A DNA stretch of 15,112 nucleotides from JANQQZ01 sp039187315 (GTDB lineage: Bacteria > Planctomycetota > Phycisphaerae > Phycisphaerales > UBA1924). Below the pieces are notes generated by a model. It saw only the letters and a list, made by a program, of their open reading frames with translations. It did not search any database and was not told the DNA's origin. A program made the position numbers and the translations under genes. The stretch is taken from contig JBCCZQ010000072.1 in assembly GCA_039187315.1 (NCBI GenBank), positions 1 to 15,112 on the forward strand, read 5' to 3'. Below, piece by piece: positions 1 to 6,382 of the stretch; the stretch's first letter is position 1, and every line of letters begins with the position of its first letter.

Positions 1-78
1 CGTGCGCAGCCCGTAGCTCTGCTCATCGATCCACTCGTTGAGCTCTTCGGGTATGTCTCTGATCAGGAGCTGGGGCAT
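1..78 (-). CDS. FitA-like ribbon-helix-helix antitoxin, N-terminal part only
   Basis: Only the first 26 residues lie in the window, starting MPQLLIRDIPEELNEWIDEQ and running off the left edge. The pattern of a short beta strand (QLLIRDIP) followed by a helix (EELNEWIDEQ) matches the N terminus of FitA/CopG-type ribbon-helix-helix antitoxins, which bind DNA as dimers and neutralise a partner toxin, often a PIN-domain RNase. The ATG is preceded by AGAGG at a normal distance, and a perfect palindrome lies 21 bp upstream, as expected for an autoregulated toxin-antitoxin operon. No toxin gene is visible. If the molecule is circular, the frame continues at base 15112 and stays open to a stop at 14993-14995, giving about 65 residues. 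The family call rests on a short stretch and is tentative. Confidence 0.5.
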   Translation of the reverse strand, partial: MPQLLIRDIPEELNEWIDEQSYGLRT

Positions 79-98
79 CCGTACCTCTGGGGCGCTTC

Positions 99-113
99 GA
101 TATCAGTGATATC
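99..113. promoter_or_regulatory. Perfect 15-bp palindrome, probable operator
   Basis: GATATCA-G-TGATATC is a perfect 7-bp inverted repeat around one central base. It lies between the stop of the rep-like gene and the start of the FitA-like gene, 21 bp from the latter's ATG. Antitoxins of the ribbon-helix-helix class usually repress their own promoter through such sites, so an operator is the natural reading. The palindrome is seen directly. Its role is inferred. Confidence 0.5.
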
Positions 114-152
114 ATCTTTTCCCGGATAGCCTGGCAGTGGTTGAGCGAGAAG

Positions 153-1679
153 TCAAGTGCCAGGGTCCTGTTCGGTTCTGAATTGTGCGTTTCGTCGAGC
201 GAGGTAGGCCATGTGAGCGGCATCCCAGCGGTCCCTGGCCCAGCCCTTCGCTTGGCGAGCGAGGTGGAACGGGTCTGAAATCCTGCGTTGCTGAGCGATC
301 CTCAAGCAGGCCATCACGATTTTGTCCTCGTCGGTCCACTCCGGTTCAATGCGGCGCACCGAGCCCCCCCACTCCTCTTGCCGGGGTCGCTTCGGGCGAG
401 GTCCGTTGTAGAACTCCCTGATTCGACGGGCTGCTTCCTCCTCGTCGGCGTGCGTGATGAACGCGGTTTTCTTCTCGCGGAGGAGCCAGAAGAACAACGC
501 CCCGGCCCTCTTCCCGCGGCACCGGGCGCGTTCTGCGAGCGAGAGGAAATCCAACCTCCCGGCATCGCCGGGGGCGGCAAGTCCCAGCTCGCAGGCCTGG
601 TGATAGAGATCGAAGAGCCTTGCGGTGTCGCCGAGGTCCGTGGGCTGGATATCCCGGATGTTCGGCTCGCCCTTCGGCGGTAGCTTGCCCCGCCTGCTCT
701 TTTTCCTACTGCCCAAAGTCGAGCCCGGCGAGACACCAGATCGTTCCCGTGTGGGGAGCCTTCTGGTTTTTTGATCTCCCGTAAGGGAGAGAGAATCTGT
801 TAGATCAGGGCTGGCAGATTCACCGTCAAAATCGGCGTTTGGGGTAGCAGATTCGCGGACGCGCTCGCCCTCCCCCACTGCTTTGTTCCGGGTATCCGTG
901 TGAGACCACTCGGGAACGATCCGGTCACGGACGCCCCACCGGTTCATCTCCCACTGGTTCACCTCCAAGGGCTCGAGCCAGCCAAGCTCGATCAGCTTGT
1001 TCCGGGCGTCCGTCGCGGCTCTTCGGCTGATGCCGAAGTGCTCGGCGACCCACGAGAGCTTGAAGCGTCCGTCTGTGCGGTAGTCGGATGTCTCTCTGTG
1101 CCAGAAGAGCCCGCGGATCAGAACGGCTGTGATGAGGGCGGTGACCCCCTTGGAGAATCCGGCGGCCAGCGCACGAAGCAACCGCCTCGGGACGGGGACC
1201 GTCCTCCGGCGGTTCGGCATCGCGTTGAACATGGCCCAGAAGCCAGAGAGATCATCGACCCCCCCACTGCTGCCGAGGGTGATCTGATCGGCCGAGGTCG
1301 CGAACGCGATTCGATGCTTCGTGATCGTCACCAGCCCGAGACGCGCGAGCCGCCTCATGTCGGCTCTGAGCTCTCGTGCGGCTTTCTCCGAGTCTCGCCC
1401 ACCAACGAGCTTGGCGAACTCAGCGACCGTGTACAGGGGCTTGGAGCCGCGATGCTCGGGGCTCGTGTAGCGGCGACGTTCATCGAGCTCATGCGCCGCG
1501 TAGTAAAGCCGAAGCTGCCTTCGGGTCATCTGACCCGTTTGATATAGCCATATGGCCAGAACAAGCTGGTGTACCGTGATCTGGCGGTAGCTGCCCTCGA
1601 TCCGGTCGGCTCGCTCGCCGATAGCTGTCGAGCAGGGCTTTGCCCCCCTGCTCCGGGGCCTGATTGTCACGGCATCCAT
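153..1679 (-). CDS. Putative plasmid replication initiator, tandem winged-helix
   Basis: A 508-residue protein. The start at 1679 is preferred because AAGGAG lies 7 nt before it; a longer frame from 1718 lacks such a site. Two winged-helix-like segments are visible: residues ~33-130 (a helix-rich stretch, then LARLGLVTITKHRIAF as the wing) and ~190-260 (LSWVAEHFGISRRAATDARN as the helix-turn-helix, then LGWLEPLE). A basic linker (~300-345) leads to a helical C-terminal domain of unknown fold (~350-508). Tandem winged helices are typical of iteron-binding initiators such as TrfA, RepE and RepA. The gene points away from an iteron and DnaA-box region that begins about 350 bp upstream, which supports the role. 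Codons 41-52 themselves contain two origin-type repeats. Direct family membership cannot be confirmed by eye, and a plain transcription regulator remains possible. Confidence 0.7.
   Translation of the reverse strand: MDAVTIRPRSRGAKPCSTAIGERADRIEGSYRQITVHQLVLAIWLYQTGQMTRRQLRLYYAAHELDERRRYTSPEHRGSKPLYTVAEFAKLVGGRDSEKAARELRADMRRLARLGLVTITKHRIAFATSADQITLGSSGGVDDLSGFWAMFNAMPNRRRTVPVPRRLLRALAAGFSKGVTALITAVLIRGLFWHRETSDYRTDGRFKLSWVAEHFGISRRAATDARNKLIELGWLEPLEVNQWEMNRWGVRDRIVPEWSHTDTRNKAVGEGERVRESATPNADFDGESASPDLTDSLSLTGDQKTRRLPTRERSGVSPGSTLGSRKKSRRGKLPPKGEPNIRDIQPTDLGDTARLFDLYHQACELGLAAPGDAGRLDFLSLAERARCRGKRAGALFFWLLREKKTAFITHADEEEAARRIREFYNGPRPKRPRQEEWGGSVRRIEPEWTDEDKIVMACLRIAQQRRISDPFHLARQAKGWARDRWDAAHMAYLARRNAQFRTEQDPGT
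1524..1557. repeat. Pair of iteron-like 12-mers inside the rep gene
   Basis: GGTCATCTGACC (1524-1535) and AGCCATATGGCC (1546-1557) are 22 bp apart, the spacing used in the origin array upstream. They lie within codons 41-52 of the rep-like gene; the first coincides exactly with the codons for Gly-Gln-Met-Thr. Their place inside the gene could allow autoregulation, handcuffing or centromere binding. The match is seen directly and the role is inferred. Confidence 0.65.
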
Positions 1680-1699
1680 GCACGGACTCCTTCCCGTGC
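1680..1699 (-). promoter_or_regulatory. rep ribosome binding site held in a hairpin loop
   Basis: Read on the minus strand, GCACGG, GAAGGAGT, CCGTGC runs directly into the rep ATG. The arms are a perfect 6-bp inverted repeat and the 8-nt loop contains the whole Shine-Dalgarno sequence AAGGAG. Either the loop presents the site or the stem hinders the ribosome next to the AUG. This fits translational control of initiator supply. The structure is seen in the sequence; the regulation is inferred. Confidence 0.55.
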
Positions 1700-1737
1700 G
1701 CAGGCACAGCGATACCACCAGCCGAAGAGGAAGCCTC

Positions 1738-1766
1738 TTGACGGATTGGGCGGATCGCGCTACCTT
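1738..1766 (+). promoter_or_regulatory. Candidate sigma70-like promoter opposing rep
   Basis: TTGACG (1738-1743), a 17-bp spacer and TACCTT (1761-1766) face rightward, opposite to rep, within the presumed rep leader. The -35 matches 5 of 6 consensus bases and the -10 matches 3 of 6. A transcript starting near 1773 would reach the terminator at 1829-1866. The host's promoter consensus is unknown, so this is tentative. Confidence 0.35.
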
Positions 1767-1772
1767 GGACGT

Positions 1773-1866
1773 GTCAAATCAGAGGTAGCCGGTGCGATCT
1801 CCATCCGTGGAGCTCTCCGGCCTTGAAGACCGCTCACGAGCGCTGCAACGCTCAGGAGCGGTTTTT
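1773..1866 (+). ncRNA. Candidate counter-transcribed RNA controlling rep
   Basis: Between the rightward promoter and the rightward terminator lies a stretch of about 94 nt with no convincing coding potential. It contains a 5-bp hairpin (CTCCA, loop TCCG, TGGAG at 1799-1812) and ends in the terminator hairpin. It would be antisense to the leader of rep mRNA, upstream of the hairpin that holds the rep ribosome binding site. That is the classic arrangement of antisense copy-number control. The exact start is a guess from the promoter spacing, and no transcript evidence exists here. Confidence 0.3.
1829..1866 (+). terminator. Rho-independent terminator, rightward
   Basis: ACCGCTC and GAGCG pair with CGCTC and GAGCGGT around a CTGCAA loop, giving a 12-bp stem with one 2-by-2 internal loop, followed by TTTT(C). 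The T run is on the plus strand only, so it stops transcripts heading toward the origin. No plus-strand gene ends here, which is why a short antisense RNA is considered. Confidence 0.6.
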
Positions 1867-2000
1867 CAATGTGTGAGGCATCACCTGGTCTACGCCTCCT
1901 TGCGAGTTGATCCCCGACCGCTCGCGTGCCGAGTCGATCATGTGGGGGTTTGAGGTACTATCCTCCACAATATGTGGCGAGTCGGGATGCCCCGTCAAGA

Positions 2001-2033
2001 CCTCTAAGGCGCGCGCAAGCAAGCACTTAGAGG
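2001..2033. repeat. 8-bp inverted repeat bordering the iterons
   Basis: CCTCTAAG (2001-2008) and CTTAGAGG (2026-2033) are perfect inverted copies separated by 17 bp rich in GCGC and AAGC. The right arm touches the first iteron at 2032. It could be a hairpin or a binding site at the edge of the origin. The function is unknown. Confidence 0.5.
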
Positions 2034-2147
2034 CCATATGACCTGAACGAAAAGGCCACATGGCCATAAGGCCCGATTGAAATGGACAACTGACCCAGAC
2101 GAACAGACCGTATCGAAAGGGTCATATGGACATCGGGTCATATGACC
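2032..2147. repeat. Left iteron block (six 12-mers)
   Basis: Sites start at 2032 (GGCCATATGACC), 2054 (GGCCACATGGCC), 2062 (GGCCATAAGGCC, overlapping), 2084 (GGACAACTGACC), 2120 (GGTCATATGGAC) and 2136 (GGTCATATGACC, within a perfect 14-bp palindrome at 2135-2148). The pairs 2032/2054 and 2062/2084 are 22 bp apart, with spacers ending in GAAA or GAAAA. 2120/2136 are 16 bp apart. They are probable binding sites for the initiator or the partition protein. Confidence 0.75.
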
Positions 2148-2156
2148 CAAAAAAAC

Positions 2157-2165
2157 TGTGGATAG
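2157..2165 (-). other. DnaA box (8 of 9 match)
   Basis: TGTGGATAG is the reverse complement of CTATCCACA, one base away from the DnaA consensus TTATCCACA. It lies between the two iteron blocks and next to a run of seven A, a plausible opening site for the origin. Confidence 0.55.
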
Positions 2166-2217
2166 ATCGGAACTGCGTCCGATTACTGAGTTGCGGATGT
2201 CACCCGGATGGTGATAG

Positions 2218-2311
2218 GGTCACATGGCCTGTTTGAAAAGTCCAAGTGACCAGATCGTTCGGGTCATCTGGCCACAAAGTCATATGGCCATATCGAAAAG
2301 GTCATATGGCC
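2218..2311. repeat. Right iteron block (five 12-mers)
   Basis: Sites start at 2218 (GGTCACATGGCC), 2240 (GTCCAAGTGACC), 2262 (GGTCATCTGGCC), 2278 (AGTCATATGGCC) and 2300 (GGTCATATGGCC). Steps are 22, 22, 16 and 22 bp. Spacers at 2230-2239 and 2290-2299 both end GAAAA. The last site ends 44 bp before the parA ATG, so the block could also serve as the par operator. Confidence 0.75.
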
Positions 2312-2355
2312 AGAACGGAGTCTGAAAAAAATCTGGGGATAGGAGGCCCCGAGCT

Positions 2356-3237
2356 ATGACGCAACCGCAGTTATCCACACAAGTCATCGCCGTCGGCAAT
2401 CAGAAGGGGGGCGTCGGCAAGACGTCGAACACCCTGCACCTGGCGGCGGCGCTCGGCGAGCTCGGGAAGAAGTGCCTGGTCATCGACCTCGATGGCAACT
2501 GTGGCGCGACCCGTGGTTTCGGCCTCGGAACTGATTGGCTCGGCACGTTCGAGGCCCTGATGGGACAGGACCCCGATGAGCTCATCGTCCGCTCTGACCC
2601 GGTTGAAGGGACCGAGCTGCCGACAAACGTTGAGCTCCTGCCGGCGAGGCGAAACCTCGAGAGCTTCGAGGAAGAGTTCCGGCGGGACAACAAGTTCCTC
2701 GAGCCCTCCGCCACGCTCGCACCCGTGCTCGGAAAGCTCCGCGGCAAGTACGATTTCGTGTTCCTCGACACGGCCCCGAATGCTTCTGCGCCAACCGTCG
2801 CGTCCTATCGCTCGGCGGATTGGTTCATCCTGTCCACTGAGCCGGCAAAGCTGTCAGTGGAGGGGCTTACGGATGCTCTGATGGACATCCAGGCGGTGCG
2901 TGAGCAGGGGAACGCCGGTCTCCGGCTGCTCGGCGTGATCATGTGCAAGGTCCGGACAGGGACGCGCATCGCCGAGACCTACACGGAGCGGATCAAGAAG
3001 GAGTTCGAGGCAGCGGGGGAGCTCGGGGCCTTCCAGACGCCGATCTCCATGGCCACGGCCATCGAGAGTGCTCAGGACGACGGCAAGACCATCTTCCAGA
3101 CCGATCCGACCCACAAGGTCACAGAGCAGTATCGCTCGCTCGCCCAGGAGGTCCTCAAGCGGCTGGAAACAGCCGCTCGCATCAATGGCGTAGTCGAGCC
3201 CAAGCCCGAAGGGGTGACGGAGGCCGCCAATGCCTAA
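2356..3237 (+). CDS. parA: ParA-type partition ATPase
   Basis: A 293-residue P-loop ATPase of the ParA/MinD group, which drives plasmid segregation by cycling on the nucleoid with its DNA-binding partner. The deviant Walker A motif KGGVGKT is at residues 17-23 with signature lysine K17. Switch I (VIDLDGNCGAT) is at 42-52 and Walker B (YDFVFLDTAPN) at 132-142 with D138. There is no N-terminal helix-turn-helix domain, so it is the short type Ib-like form and probably leaves autoregulation to its partner. The ATG at 2356 has AGGAGG nine nt upstream. Iterons end 44 bp before the start and may be its operator. It overlaps the next gene by 8 bp, indicating coupled translation. Confidence 0.93.
   Translation: MTQPQLSTQVIAVGNQKGGVGKTSNTLHLAAALGELGKKCLVIDLDGNCGATRGFGLGTDWLGTFEALMGQDPDELIVRSDPVEGTELPTNVELLPARRNLESFEEEFRRDNKFLEPSATLAPVLGKLRGKYDFVFLDTAPNASAPTVASYRSADWFILSTEPAKLSVEGLTDALMDIQAVREQGNAGLRLLGVIMCKVRTGTRIAETYTERIKKEFEAAGELGAFQTPISMATAIESAQDDGKTIFQTDPTHKVTEQYRSLAQEVLKRLETAARINGVVEPKPEGVTEAANA
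2371..2379 (+). other. Perfect DnaA box inside parA
   Basis: TTATCCACA matches the DnaA consensus exactly. It lies in parA codons 6-8 (Leu-Ser-Thr), 60 bp beyond the last iteron, so the functional origin may extend into the parA reading frame. Confidence 0.6.
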
Positions 3238-3748
3238 GCGAGCTCCTACCGGCGACACCGTTGATCCTGTCCGATCCCGCCTCGCCGCGTCGGTGGCCAG
3301 CCCGGTCGCGCCATCATCACCGACCAACGGGGCAGCAGTGGGGGGGGCAGAGCCTGAGCCTCAGCCACCGGCCCCGGTGGAGGTTGCCCAGCCGGCTCCG
3401 CGAGAGCGAGGTCCGCTCACACAGCGGCCCATCGCTCCACGGCCTGCTTCCCCGAAAGTCTCGGACGACCGGGACCGGATCAACAAGAAGTTCCTTGTCC
3501 GGCAGAGCGAGAGCGATCGCATGGACGAGACCATGGACGTCATCACCCAGGCGTTCGGGAGCCGAGTTTCCTACTCGGCGGTCTCTCGGGCGATGTGGTC
3601 CGTGCTCGCGATGGCTGAGGAGGCGATGGCCGGCCACCCTCGACGAGGCGAGCCTTTGCGTCGGCCGTCGAAAGGTGATGCTGTCGGCATGGCCGAGTAC
3701 GAAGAGGCTCTGTGCGACTACCTGAGAGGCGTTCTCAAGCGGACCTGA
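3230..3748 (+). CDS. Putative centromere-binding partner of ParA
   Basis: A 172-residue protein starting inside the last codons of parA (8-bp overlap) with GGAGG just upstream. Residues 1-75 are disordered and rich in proline and alanine. Residues ~80-135 (from KKFLVRQSESDRMDETMDVI through SYSAVSRAMWSVL) look like a short strand plus helices, consistent with a small ribbon-helix-helix or other DNA-binding fold. The position after a short ParA is where type Ib systems place their ParG/ParB-like centromere-binding protein. No canonical ParB domain is visible. The likely target is the GGTCATATGACC motif found before and after the operon. The role is inferred from context. Confidence 0.7.
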   Translation: MPKRAPTGDTVDPVRSRLAASVASPVAPSSPTNGAAVGGAEPEPQPPAPVEVAQPAPRERGPLTQRPIAPRPASPKVSDDRDRINKKFLVRQSESDRMDETMDVITQAFGSRVSYSAVSRAMWSVLAMAEEAMAGHPRRGEPLRRPSKGDAVGMAEYEEALCDYLRGVLKRT

Positions 3749-3754
3749 TCGAAT

Positions 3755-3768
3755 GGGTCATATGACCC
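3755..3768. repeat. Isolated 14-bp palindrome matching the iterons
   Basis: GGGTCATATGACCC is perfectly palindromic and identical to the copy at 2135-2148. It stands 7 bp after the stop of the ParA partner gene and overlaps the left arm of the terminator. The same site on both sides of parA and its partner suggests a partition site as an alternative to an initiator-only iteron. Confidence 0.7.
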
Positions 3769-3784
3769 GATCAATCGGGTTTTT
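3765..3784 (+). terminator. Rho-independent terminator of the par operon
   Basis: ACCCGA, loop TCAA, TCGGGT, followed by TTTT. It is a compact 6-bp GC-rich stem with a T run, 17 bp after the last par gene. The left arm shares bases with the 14-bp palindrome, so protein binding there could affect termination. Confidence 0.75.
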
Positions 3785-3935
3785 CAAACTAGCCGATGCT
3801 GGATACCAGAGATATCTCGCAGCGAGGGGTCGGGCACGCGTCCATCCGCGGTGCGTCGCACGGTTGTGTTCGCAGAAACGCGGAGGGCGGTGGGGGGTTT
3901 GCGGTCCGAAGCACGTCGTTCCCGTTGGTGCTGCG
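3784..3935 (-). pseudogene. Decayed GIY-YIG gene and primase-tail fragment
   Basis: This is a shortened, damaged copy of the sequence at 7997-8380, in the same orientation. Three blocks match. 3784-3807 resembles the 3' end of the intact GIY-YIG gene. 3838-3888 resembles 8181-8231, the stretch coding REHN and the following residues. 3880-3935 resembles 8324-8380, the end of the primase gene coding NDVLR. About 100 bp carrying the GIY and YIG motifs, and about 130 bp carrying the catalytic Glu region, are missing. One extra T (3898-3900 against two T at 8342-8343) shifts the frame. It cannot make an active nuclease. It lies directly before the exported-protein operon. Confidence 0.75.
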
Positions 3936-3979
3936 ATTGCTGCTGGATATCAACTAGAGTCGTAAAAAGATGTGGTAGA

Positions 3980-6382
3980 GTGCTGAGTGTGAGTTCTCGC
4001 TTCCTGACCGTCTGTATCTGGGTGCTGTTGTCGATTGTTGCGGCAAGCTCTGTCGTTGCACAGACAGCGTCAGCGGATCTCGTCAGACAAGGTGATGAAG
4101 CGTACAAAGCTGGTCAGTACGAGCTGGCTTTGTCGCTTTTCCGGGCCGCGGAGCAACAGGTGCGGGCTGATGGGGATACGCCGGACCCGCTCATCCACTT
4201 TCGTGTTCTCCAAGCTGCGGTAGAGGTGGGGGATGCCGCCGCATGGGAAGCATCCTACGCGATGCTCATCGAGATCAGTCCGGGTGCCGTTGATGATCCT
4301 TCTGTTGTATCGCTGCGTGAAGTGATGGATCAACGCACGCCGGTTACCCGGCCATCGCAAGAATCCGGTGTGCCGGATGATGCCAAGCTGGCGCTTGCGA
4401 CCGCCCAACGGACCCTCGAGCGGGCGGCGGCTGAGCGAGATCCGGTCAAGCGAGCGATGCTCCTCGACGAGGCGGCGTGCCAGCTTGATGAGCTGGCCAT
4501 CGGGCGGGAGCCCGCGTCTCGGGAGTTCTGGATTCTGCTCGGCACGCTTGCGAGCATGGGCGAATCCGAAATCCTCGCGGCGTTCGCGTTTGACGGCATC
4601 GAGCGCTACGTCCCGGATTACGCTTCAGAGGACGCCGTGCTGTCGCTGATGGCAGACCTGAATCGTCCCACGGTCAAGCCCATGGTGGACATCCTTCGGA
4701 AACACCGCGAGAGCGCGGGTTCTCGGGGTTCGATGGACTATGTGCCTGCATTGATCGAGTTGGCCGTACACGCGCTAGAGGCTCCGGCTTCTCAACGCAC
4801 TACGAAGTGGTATCCCCAGAGATCCGTCAGCTATCGCGAGCTCTACTTGAATCGCGTCCGAGCGGGGGATTCTGAAGGTGCTGCTCGAGTACTCCCAGGC
4901 GATGCGCACTTGCGTATTTACGTGCGTGCGGCCGCAGCTCCAGCTAATCCCGGCAAGCCCGAGCTCGCTGACTGGGTATGGCTCGGAAGAGCGGTTGGTA
5001 CTGACCGGAGTCGGCTAGAGGATGTGGTCCGGTATTGCTTGCTTGAAAACGTTGTGGGTACTGAGCTTTATCTGCTGCTGTGGGAGCTCGCCGGGCAGAC
5101 CAAAGGCAGCCCTATCGGGCTCGTCCCGAACGCTCGCGTTGGGCACGACCTGTTCAGTAATGCAGAGATAGCACGAACTGCAGAAACACTCATCGATGCG
5201 TCACTCGCCGAGTATCAAGACTCTGCAAACGCGGTTCTCAGTGCCACAGACACAGATCGATTGCTGAAGCTCTCTTGGCAATTCCATTTGCTGTCGAAAG
5301 GAGACGCTCTTCCGGACGATCTCAAAATTGCATCGCGGCGTTGCAGCACGGAACTGGTCAGTGCCGCGCAAGCTCTGTATCGACAACCGGCAGACGATAA
5401 TAATGAATTGTTCTTCCAACCCATCATTAATATGATGGGGCTTCGAACTACTAGCGTACGCGAAGTTCCGGAAGGCATTGGCGACTATTTGGAACGCAGA
5501 TACAAAGATATCTTGCAAGTAAGAGGAGAACCGGGGCGTTTCTTGGCACACAATCCTGCAACCGTGCTTTGTCGCCTTGAGCCGAGTAAATCCGCTGAGA
5601 TCGCTACCGAATTTCTGGCGGATAGTTACGCAACAGGTTGGATAGAATTCGCAGAAGCATGTATGCGAGCGGGGCTACGGGATTGGGTCGCCAAGGAGTT
5701 CGTGCACCGAATTCGAAACAAACTCACGCGAAGGTCCAAACAATCTCAGGATGCAGGTTTCGGAGCAAATTGGAGCAGCTATGAAATCACAAGTCTTGCT
5801 GAGCTGAGCATGTATTCCGGTGAACGAGCAACCGCGGCCGAGCTTCTCGACGAGGTTCATGCCCACATCACTCCAGATGATCTCGAGAGTCTGTTTGCTC
5901 TTGCACTGCAGCTGGGATATCTAGATATAGCCGATAAATGCGCACGCTTGAGCAATGATCCTCATGTAATCCCCTCACATGTGCCGTCTGGCCACATCGA
6001 CACCACGGAGCTGCATGTTTACTTGCTCGGGTTTGATGAAATACTCCTCCACGCGCGGCGGGTGGATGATTACCGTGTTTGGGCCGCAGGGTGCGAGATG
6101 CTGGCGCGTGGTATCGATGACGGTGCTGGTTTGGATCCTGTATCAGATGTGCAGGAACGACGGAAGCGGGCCAGAGTTGTCTATGAGCTCATCAGGGAGC
6201 GTGCGCCGACATTGGCTTATTGGCCACGTGAGGCTGTCCAGCGCACTCAGCTTGCACACAATCGCCCCATCGCTCACTTGCTGGCATCCAAGCAACTTTC
6301 GGTTGCATATATCGATTGGATCGAGAGCGCATCAGAGAGGGCCGTTGACGGGTTCCTCGAAGTCATCGGTGATCAGCCGTGA
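3980..6382 (+). CDS. Large exported TPR-like protein of unknown function
   Basis: I do not recognise this protein. With a GTG at 3980 it has 800 residues; GTG 3989 is an alternative. An ATG at 3851 is in frame but lies in the decayed duplicate and would spoil the signal peptide. Residues ~7-27 form a signal peptide (FLTVCIWVLLSIVAASSVVA) with cleavage near A27 or A32. The mature N terminus (DEAYKAGQYELALSLF) is a clear TPR-like helix pair. The rest is helical, repeat-like and without catalytic motifs I can name. No transmembrane segment follows, so a periplasmic or outer-face protein is likely. It overlaps the next gene by 4 bp, so the two probably act together. The middle (about 5160-5800) is visibly more AT-rich than the replication and transfer genes, which hints at a separate origin. 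Confidence 0.75.
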   Translation: MLSVSSRFLTVCIWVLLSIVAASSVVAQTASADLVRQGDEAYKAGQYELALSLFRAAEQQVRADGDTPDPLIHFRVLQAAVEVGDAAAWEASYAMLIEISPGAVDDPSVVSLREVMDQRTPVTRPSQESGVPDDAKLALATAQRTLERAAAERDPVKRAMLLDEAACQLDELAIGREPASREFWILLGTLASMGESEILAAFAFDGIERYVPDYASEDAVLSLMADLNRPTVKPMVDILRKHRESAGSRGSMDYVPALIELAVHALEAPASQRTTKWYPQRSVSYRELYLNRVRAGDSEGAARVLPGDAHLRIYVRAAAAPANPGKPELADWVWLGRAVGTDRSRLEDVVRYCLLENVVGTELYLLLWELAGQTKGSPIGLVPNARVGHDLFSNAEIARTAETLIDASLAEYQDSANAVLSATDTDRLLKLSWQFHLLSKGDALPDDLKIASRRCSTELVSAAQALYRQPADDNNELFFQPIINMMGLRTTSVREVPEGIGDYLERRYKDILQVRGEPGRFLAHNPATVLCRLEPSKSAEIATEFLADSYATGWIEFAEACMRAGLRDWVAKEFVHRIRNKLTRRSKQSQDAGFGANWSSYEITSLAELSMYSGERATAAELLDEVHAHITPDDLESLFALALQLGYLDIADKCARLSNDPHVIPSHVPSGHIDTTELHVYLLGFDEILLHARRVDDYRVWAAGCEMLARGIDDGAGLDPVSDVQERRKRARVVYELIRERAPTLAYWPREAVQRTQLAHNRPIAHLLASKQLSVAYIDWIESASERAVDGFLEVIGDQP

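Larger units (their letters stand above)
1867..2355. other. Iteron-type replication origin region
   Basis: This gene-free stretch separates divergent rep and parA. It holds eleven copies of a 12-bp near-palindrome (consensus GGYCATATGRCC) in two blocks, a DnaA-box-like TGTGGATAG (2157-2165), a weaker one, TGGGGATAG (2334-2342), A-tracts (2149-2155, 2325-2331) and hairpins such as ATCGGA/TCCGAT (2166-2183). A perfect DnaA box lies just inside parA. Iterons plus DnaA boxes next to an initiator gene are the standard build of an iteron plasmid origin. The leftmost part (1867-2000) shows only a small palindrome, CCACA-ATA-TGTGG (1965-1977). Confidence 0.7.

Noticed and set aside
900..1547. Long plus-strand open frame opposite the rep gene (215 codons)
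   Set aside because: It is a mirror of a GC-rich coding gene, has no domain pattern or ribosome binding site, and the minus-strand frame has a strong start signal and recognisable winged-helix segments.
1852..2067. Minus-strand frame of 71 codons upstream of rep
   Set aside because: It lies over the terminator hairpin and the first iterons; its start codon falls inside iteron sequence and no family pattern is visible.
3851..3979. Upstream ATG (3851) as the start of the first cargo protein
   Set aside because: The extra residues derive from the decayed GIY-YIG/primase fragment on the other strand and would bury a well-formed signal peptide.
3784..4107. Minus-strand frame of 107 codons over the decayed GIY-YIG fragment
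   Set aside because: It ends like the GIY-YIG protein but shifts frame inside, lacks both catalytic motifs, and its first half is antisense to the cargo signal peptide.
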